Shown piece after piece: positions 30,777-34,442 of a DNA stretch of 34,442 nt. The notes under the pieces are model-generated. The model did no database searches. It saw only the letters and a program-made list of their open reading frames with translations, and was not told the DNA's origin. Within the stretch, counting starts at the first letter, position 1; every line of letters begins with the position of its first letter. The stretch covers positions 1 to 34,442 of the forward strand of contig JADGPZ010000015.1 in NCBI GenBank assembly GCA_017882165.1, given 5' to 3'. The translations under genes and the position numbers were made by a program. Source of the DNA: Candidatus Kapaibacterium sp. (lineage in GTDB: Bacteria; Bacteroidota; Ignavibacteria; Palsa-1295).

Positions 30777-31961
30777 ATGCGAATTTCACTCCGGTCTCTT
30801 ACGTGTTTATTTTTCATCGGTATTGCGATCTTTGGGATTTCCCAAGGATCGAGTGCCCAAGGTCCATTTACTGGCAAACCACAATATCAGATTGAGGTTC
30901 GCCGCGCCGATACGGTGATGGGCCGAATCATCGTCGAACTGTTTCCCGCGATTGCGCCGTTGGCTGTGGAGAACTGGGACAGTCTGGTCGCCATTCACTT
31001 TTATGATTCCACAGCGTTTCACCGCGTTATTCCGGGCTTCATGATCCAGGGCGGCGATCCGAATTCGAGGAGCGGTGATTCCACGACATGGGGTTATGGC
31101 GACCCATCGCAGCAGCCCGTGGACGCGGAGTTCAGTGCCGTCTCCCACCGTCGCGGGATTCTATCCGCTGCGCGCGCAACCGATCCCAACAGCGCGACGT
31201 CACAGTATTTTATCTGCGTTGCAAATTCAACCTATCTCGATCGGCAGTACTCTGTCTATGGACATGTGATTCAAGGGATGAGCGTCGCGGATTCTGTCGT
31301 CATGGCTCCTCGCAATACGACGACCAATCGTCCATACAATAAGATTACGATGTTCATCACGCGCATCGGTTCCAACGACAGCCTCACACCAACGCCAACA
31401 CTTGCGCTTCCCGCAGACGGATCGTCCAACGGCACTTCTCTCAAAGCAACGATGCGCTGGCATTTAGTCCCCGGCGCAATGATGTACGAGCTGCAAATGG
31501 CGACCGACACCTCGTTCGCAAATATCATCATTGATAGCACCTTCAATCAGATTGATACGATCGAGTCGGTCAGTAAGCTGAGGAATGGCACGACCTACTA
31601 CTGGCACGTGCTGGCGAACAACGGCGGCCACGTAAGTGAGTATTCTCCGACATGGAAATTCATCGTCGCCTCGCTTGGAGTCGCAGAATCCAGTCCCGTC
31701 GAGTTGTATCTCAGCGAACCTCTCCCCAATCCATCCAAGAGTGGCACGATGATCGGCTTTCATCTGGATCGAGAAGCGGATGTCCACCTGACCGTTCAGG
31801 ATATGCTTGGCCGGACGACTCTCACCTTGCTTGACAGTAAAACCCTCGCGAGTGGCGATCATCAAATCGCAATTCCAGCAAGCACCCTGCTTCCCGGCAT
31901 TTACATTTGCCGAATGGAATGCCAAGGCAAAGTCATCTCGAAGAAGCTCGTGGTAGAGTAG
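30777..31961 (+). CDS. Secreted cyclophilin-type peptidyl-prolyl isomerase with Fn3-like and T9SS domains
   Basis: 394 residues from the ATG at 30777; the track start (30750) is a GTG and the ATG leads a clean signal peptide (MRISLRSLTCLFFIGIAIFGISQ...SAQ). Residues 35-195 are a cyclophilin domain: 'GRIIVELFPAIAPLAVENW', 'FHRVIPGFMIQGGDPNS', 'GILSAARATDPNSATSQYFICV', 'YSVYGHVIQGMSVAD'. The catalytic-loop Arg in 'FHRVIPGFMIQGGD' is present. A fibronectin-III-like domain follows ('MRWHLVPGAMMYELQMATDTSF', 'GTTYYWHVLANN'). The final 85 residues are a T9SS sorting domain ('PLPNPSKSGTMIGFHL', 'TVQDMLGRTTL', 'GIYICRMECQGKVISKKLVVE'). Proline isomerase folding activity is thus predicted at the cell surface or outside, not only in the periplasm. 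Confidence 0.9.
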   Translation: MRISLRSLTCLFFIGIAIFGISQGSSAQGPFTGKPQYQIEVRRADTVMGRIIVELFPAIAPLAVENWDSLVAIHFYDSTAFHRVIPGFMIQGGDPNSRSGDSTTWGYGDPSQQPVDAEFSAVSHRRGILSAARATDPNSATSQYFICVANSTYLDRQYSVYGHVIQGMSVADSVVMAPRNTTTNRPYNKITMFITRIGSNDSLTPTPTLALPADGSSNGTSLKATMRWHLVPGAMMYELQMATDTSFANIIIDSTFNQIDTIESVSKLRNGTTYYWHVLANNGGHVSEYSPTWKFIVASLGVAESSPVELYLSEPLPNPSKSGTMIGFHLDREADVHLTVQDMLGRTTLTLLDSKTLASGDHQIAIPASTLLPGIYICRMECQGKVISKKLVVE

Positions 31962-31979
31962 CCCGCGTAGCCAACAATC

Positions 31980-33401
31980 CTACAAATGGATCGCCTCGCC
32001 TTCCGCAACGGAGGCGGCTTCCATCACGGCTTCCGACCACGTTGGGTGCGGGTGAATCGTCTTCGTAAGCGACATGCCCGTAGCGCCGTGGGCGCGGGCG
32101 ATGACAATCTCCTCTAGCATTTCGGCCGCTTCGTAGCCAATGATGTGCGCGCCTAATATCTCATCGTACTTCGTGCCGATGATGAGCTTGACGAAGCCCT
32201 CAGTTTCGCCCATCGCACGTGCTTTGCCGAGCGCCGTGAATGGGAATTTGCCGATCTTATACTCGATGCCGGCTTCCTTCGCGGCACGTTCCGTCATGCC
32301 GACCGATGCGACCTGTGGCTGGCAATAGGTGCAGCCTGGAATGTTATCGTAATCAAGTGGCTGCGGATGGTGACCCGCGATATGCTCGGCGGAGATGATG
32401 CCTTCGTGCGTCGCCACATGCGCGAGCCACGGCGGACCGGCAACATCGCCAACAGCGTATATGCCATCGACTTGGGCGCCGGGGGCGGCGCCCACCACGC
32501 GCATGAACTCATCGACATCGACGAAGCCCTTCGTCATCTTCACGCCAAGCTTCTCAAGTCCGATATTTTCCGTGTTGCCCTGCACGCCGATCGCAACCAG
32601 CACGCACTCGGCTTCCAGCACCTGCTTCTTGCCGTCGGCGGACTCGATCTCTACTTTGGTGGTCTTCTTTTCCAGCTTGACGGAATTGACCTTGGTCTTC
32701 GTGTAAAGCTGATAGCCTTGCTTCTTGTAAATCTTCTCGATCTCCGTCGAAACCTCTGTGTCTTCGATCGGCAGGACATTCGGCATCATCTCGACGACCG
32801 AGACTTTCGTGCCAAAGGTCTTGTAAAAGTAGGCGAACTCCATTCCGATCGCGCCCGCGCCGATGATCGTCATGGATTCCGGAATGTGGTCCATAATCAT
32901 TGCTTCCGTTGAGGAGAGCACTTGCTTACCATCCGGCTTGAGATTGGGAAGCATGCGCGCGCGCGCGCCTGTCGCGAGCACGATGTTCTTCGCCGTGACC
33001 GTTCGCTTTGCTCCATCGGCACCGGTCACTTCGATCGAGTTCTTGCCCGTCAGTACGCCGAAGCCTTTGATTGACTCAACTTTATTCTTGCGAAAAAGAA
33101 ACTCGATGCCTTTGACGACGCGGTCCGAGACATCGCGCGAGCGCTTGATGACGCGCGTGAAGTCGACGCGGAGATTGTCATATGAGATGCCCCACTCTTC
33201 GGGCGCGACCTGCATCGTGTGATAGATCTCGGCGTTCTTGAGCAGCGCCTTCGTCGGGATGCAGCCCCAATTCAGGCAGATGCCGCCGAGGCGGTCGCGC
33301 TCCACACACGCAACCTTGAGCCCAAGCTGTGCCGATCGAATAGCTGCCGGATAACCGCCCGGACCACCGCCGAGCACGATAACGTCAAAGTCAAAAGCCA
33401 T
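31980..33401 (-). CDS. lpdA: Dihydrolipoyl dehydrogenase (E3)
   Basis: This 473-residue flavoprotein reoxidises dihydrolipoamide in the pyruvate, 2-oxoglutarate and glycine-cleavage complexes, with NAD as acceptor. The FAD site 'VIVLGGGPGGYPAAIRSAQLG' starts the protein. The redox disulfide is Cys42-Cys47 in 'GGICLNWGCIPTKALL'. The NAD site is 'MTIIGAGAIGMEFAYFYKTFG', the second FAD contact 'YAVGDVAGPPWLAHVA', and the C-terminal base is in 'HPHPTWSEAVMEAA'. Between 'VDEFMR' and 'VDGIYAVGDV', where relatives usually have only a few residues, lies VVGAAPGAQ, encoded by the 29-base hairpin element at 32473-32501. No E1/E2 genes are in the window. Its upstream region carries a GTGCTGAGT word array. 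Confidence 0.94.
   Translation of the reverse strand: MAFDFDVIVLGGGPGGYPAAIRSAQLGLKVACVERDRLGGICLNWGCIPTKALLKNAEIYHTMQVAPEEWGISYDNLRVDFTRVIKRSRDVSDRVVKGIEFLFRKNKVESIKGFGVLTGKNSIEVTGADGAKRTVTAKNIVLATGARARMLPNLKPDGKQVLSSTEAMIMDHIPESMTIIGAGAIGMEFAYFYKTFGTKVSVVEMMPNVLPIEDTEVSTEIEKIYKKQGYQLYTKTKVNSVKLEKKTTKVEIESADGKKQVLEAECVLVAIGVQGNTENIGLEKLGVKMTKGFVDVDEFMRVVGAAPGAQVDGIYAVGDVAGPPWLAHVATHEGIISAEHIAGHHPQPLDYDNIPGCTYCQPQVASVGMTERAAKEAGIEYKIGKFPFTALGKARAMGETEGFVKLIIGTKYDEILGAHIIGYEAAEMLEEIVIARAHGATGMSLTKTIHPHPTWSEAVMEAASVAEGEAIHL
32473..32501. repeat. 29-nt hairpin element, copy C (inside lpdA)
   Basis: TGGGCGCC, GGGGGC, GGCGCCCA, then CCACGCG: same stem length, loop length, tag and orientation as copies A and B. 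Translated on the minus strand as RVVGAAPGAQ (residues 301-310), in the same reading frame as copy B in lpxD. Confidence 0.75.
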
Positions 33402-33405
33402 GTGT

Positions 33406-33440
33406 GTTGCTAAAGTGCTGAGTCCTCAGTGCTGAGTGTC
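33406..33440. repeat. GTGCTGAGT word array upstream of lpdA
   Basis: GTGCTGAGT occurs twice (33415-33423 and 33430-33438), with GAGT-CCTCA-GTGCTGAGT overlapping dyads between. GCTAAAGTGC just before it is shared with 17389-17398. It is intergenic and in the leader of lpdA. Confidence 0.6.
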
Positions 33441-33646
33441 CCATAATGAGACGCGTGTGCCCCATAGTGTGCAAAAATACGACACACTTGCTCGCAGCCC
33501 TGTCGCATCTCAAGATTTTTCACTGATTACGGCGAAAAGTGGTATTAGTTCTAAACCATCCGGTGAAAAGTCTCGTCTGTAGCTTGTTGCGGGTTTCATT
33601 CATTGCGGTTTCGGGGTCGCCTGTGGGACTGCGAGAAAAGACGACG

Positions 33647-34411
33647 ATGCACGAGTACTTACTACGCCGGTTCATCGGGCTGCTAATCGCGCCACTCATG
33701 TGCGTGAGCGGATTGCGTGCGCAAGAGTCAACACGCGATGTGCCCGCACTCGCCGTTCTTTCGCCACCAACTTTCACGGACATTCATCCTGCGGTGATTC
33801 CCGCTTCGGAATGGATCGCGATGCCAACGGTTCGCATCCCCCCGGTCTTGCAGCCACCACCCGGACTTCGCATCGAGCTTTCCTTTGCACCGCCAGTAAA
33901 TAATATGCCGACCGACCCATACCAAATGGGAAAGTACGGACGCCTCAGTCTGGACTACACACGCCTTACGCGGTTCGATGGAACCGATCTCGGTGTCATG
34001 CTCCAGGCGTTGCATGTTGCACACCACCTGCTCCTCTACTCCGCTGGCTTTACGAGTGACATCAACAAAGATGGGATGTTCTTGCTGACGGCCGGCCTCG
34101 CACACTATCAAACCGGCAACGCACCGACTGAGCCGTTCGTCGATGCACCGTTCATCCGGTTCCGGATGCAATCCTTGCGAGAGGATCCGATGATGGTGCA
34201 GTTCGATCCGCCGGACTTCTTTGCCTACTCTGAGATAGAAACTACGATGCACTTCCGGGCATACATCTCCGGCACGATCGGACTTGGACTGCGCCTCTCC
34301 CCCATGCTGCGTGTCATCGGCGGATTCCAACATACGGAGTTTATCATGCCCACCGAGCAAGCCGTCCGCATCGTCGATGGCCTGCAAGGGATCGTGCAGT
34401 GGGGAATGTAA
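33647..34411 (+). CDS. Exported protein of unknown function, possible outer-membrane beta-barrel
   Basis: 254 residues from the ATG at 33647, preceded by GAGAAAAG. The track start at 33539 is a GTG giving an implausible double leader. Signal peptide: basic 'MHEYLLRRF', hydrophobic 'IGLLIAPLMCVSG', cleavage near 'LRAQ'. A proline-rich segment follows ('IPPVLQPPPGLRIELSFAPP'). The second half shows alternating hydrophobic strands such as 'AYISGTIGLGLRLSPMLRVIGGFQHTEFIM', which suit a small outer-membrane barrel. I recognise no family. There is no T9SS tail. It is divergent from lpdA. Confidence 0.65.
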   Translation: MHEYLLRRFIGLLIAPLMCVSGLRAQESTRDVPALAVLSPPTFTDIHPAVIPASEWIAMPTVRIPPVLQPPPGLRIELSFAPPVNNMPTDPYQMGKYGRLSLDYTRLTRFDGTDLGVMLQALHVAHHLLLYSAGFTSDINKDGMFLLTAGLAHYQTGNAPTEPFVDAPFIRFRMQSLREDPMMVQFDPPDFFAYSEIETTMHFRAYISGTIGLGLRLSPMLRVIGGFQHTEFIMPTEQAVRIVDGLQGIVQWGM

Positions 34412-34418
34412 GGAACAG

Positions 34419-34442
34419 ATGAAATATGAAGTATGAAATATG
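34419..34442. repeat. ATGAAATATGAAGTATGAAATATG word array at right edge
   Basis: ATGAAAT, ATGAAGT and ATGAAAT follow one another immediately after the last gene and run to the window end. Same type of 7-8-base word array as in other spacers here, with a different word. Confidence 0.55.

Noticed and set aside
1-34442. CRISPR arrays, tRNA/rRNA genes, transposases, integrases, toxin-antitoxin pairs
   Set aside because: Looked for and not seen: no regularly spaced repeats, no cloverleaf-like sequences that I could recognise, and no recombinase motifs in any convincing ORF.

Overview
The window reads as a chromosomal piece of an uncultured-type, Gram-negative bacterium of the Bacteroidota/Chlorobiota (FCB) group. 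The evidence is an lpxD gene for lipid A synthesis, an OmpA-type envelope protein, a lipobox lipoprotein, and at least five secreted proteins ending in a Por/type IX secretion (T9SS) C-terminal sorting domain (hallmark 'NYPNPF'/'PNP...' then 'D..GR' and 'G.Y'). Starts mostly lack strong Shine-Dalgarno sequences and gene order is loose, with many convergent and divergent single genes. A Kapabacteria- or Ignavibacteria-like lineage fits, but this is inference. I see no tRNA, rRNA, CRISPR, IS element or prophage.

Layout. 1-1344 (-): a polytopic sensor with a GAF domain, cut by the left edge. 1453-2574 (+): SUI1/YciH factor and a catalytically dead rhomboid-fold protein. 2720-3892 (+): glutaryl-CoA-dehydrogenase-like flavoprotein. 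3945-5004 (-): ECF sigma factor with a tiny overlapping anti-sigma-like ORF. 5072-5851 (-): two-domain VOC protein. 5852-6519: the only long gene-free stretch. 6520-9267 (+): large IgGFc-binding-like T9SS protein. 9282-9497: two kinds of palindromic repeat. 9530-9931 (+): DUF1761 membrane protein. 9963-10568 (-): Aat. 10623-11963 (-) and 12073-13008 (+): a divergent vWA-OmpA protein / lipoprotein pair. 13018-16152 (-): tripeptidyl-peptidase-II-like subtilase. 16239-18489 (-): dprA and lpxD. 18569-20674 (-): T9SS protein with repeated 'W.D.R' units. 20942-21415 (+): dtd. 21498-25852 (+): tandemly duplicated IgGFc-binding-like T9SS proteins. 25912-28437 (+): comEC. 28444-29652 (-): kbl. 29817-30731 (+): fatty acid desaturase. 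30777-31961 (+): cyclophilin carrying a T9SS tail. 31980-33401 (-): lpdA. 33647-34411 (+): exported protein of unknown function.

Themes. Core metabolism and quality control (lpdA, kbl, dtd, aat, acyl-CoA dehydrogenase, desaturase, lpxD) is interleaved with cell-surface cargo. dprA and comEC together indicate a DNA-uptake/transformation route.

The most unusual signal is a set of small palindromic elements, some lying inside conserved genes in frame. One is a 29-nt hairpin family (TGGGCGSC-N6-GSCGCCCA-CCACGCG), present just after dprA, inside lpxD and inside lpdA. In both genes it is read in the same frame as 'RVVG...' and sits in a loop or hinge. The other is a 38-nt bulged hairpin, 37/38 identical between a spacer (9458) and the coding sequence of the S8 peptidase (13603). 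This resembles, on a much smaller scale, the Rickettsia palindromic elements that insert into protein genes. Short-word tandem arrays occupy several of the intergenic spacers.
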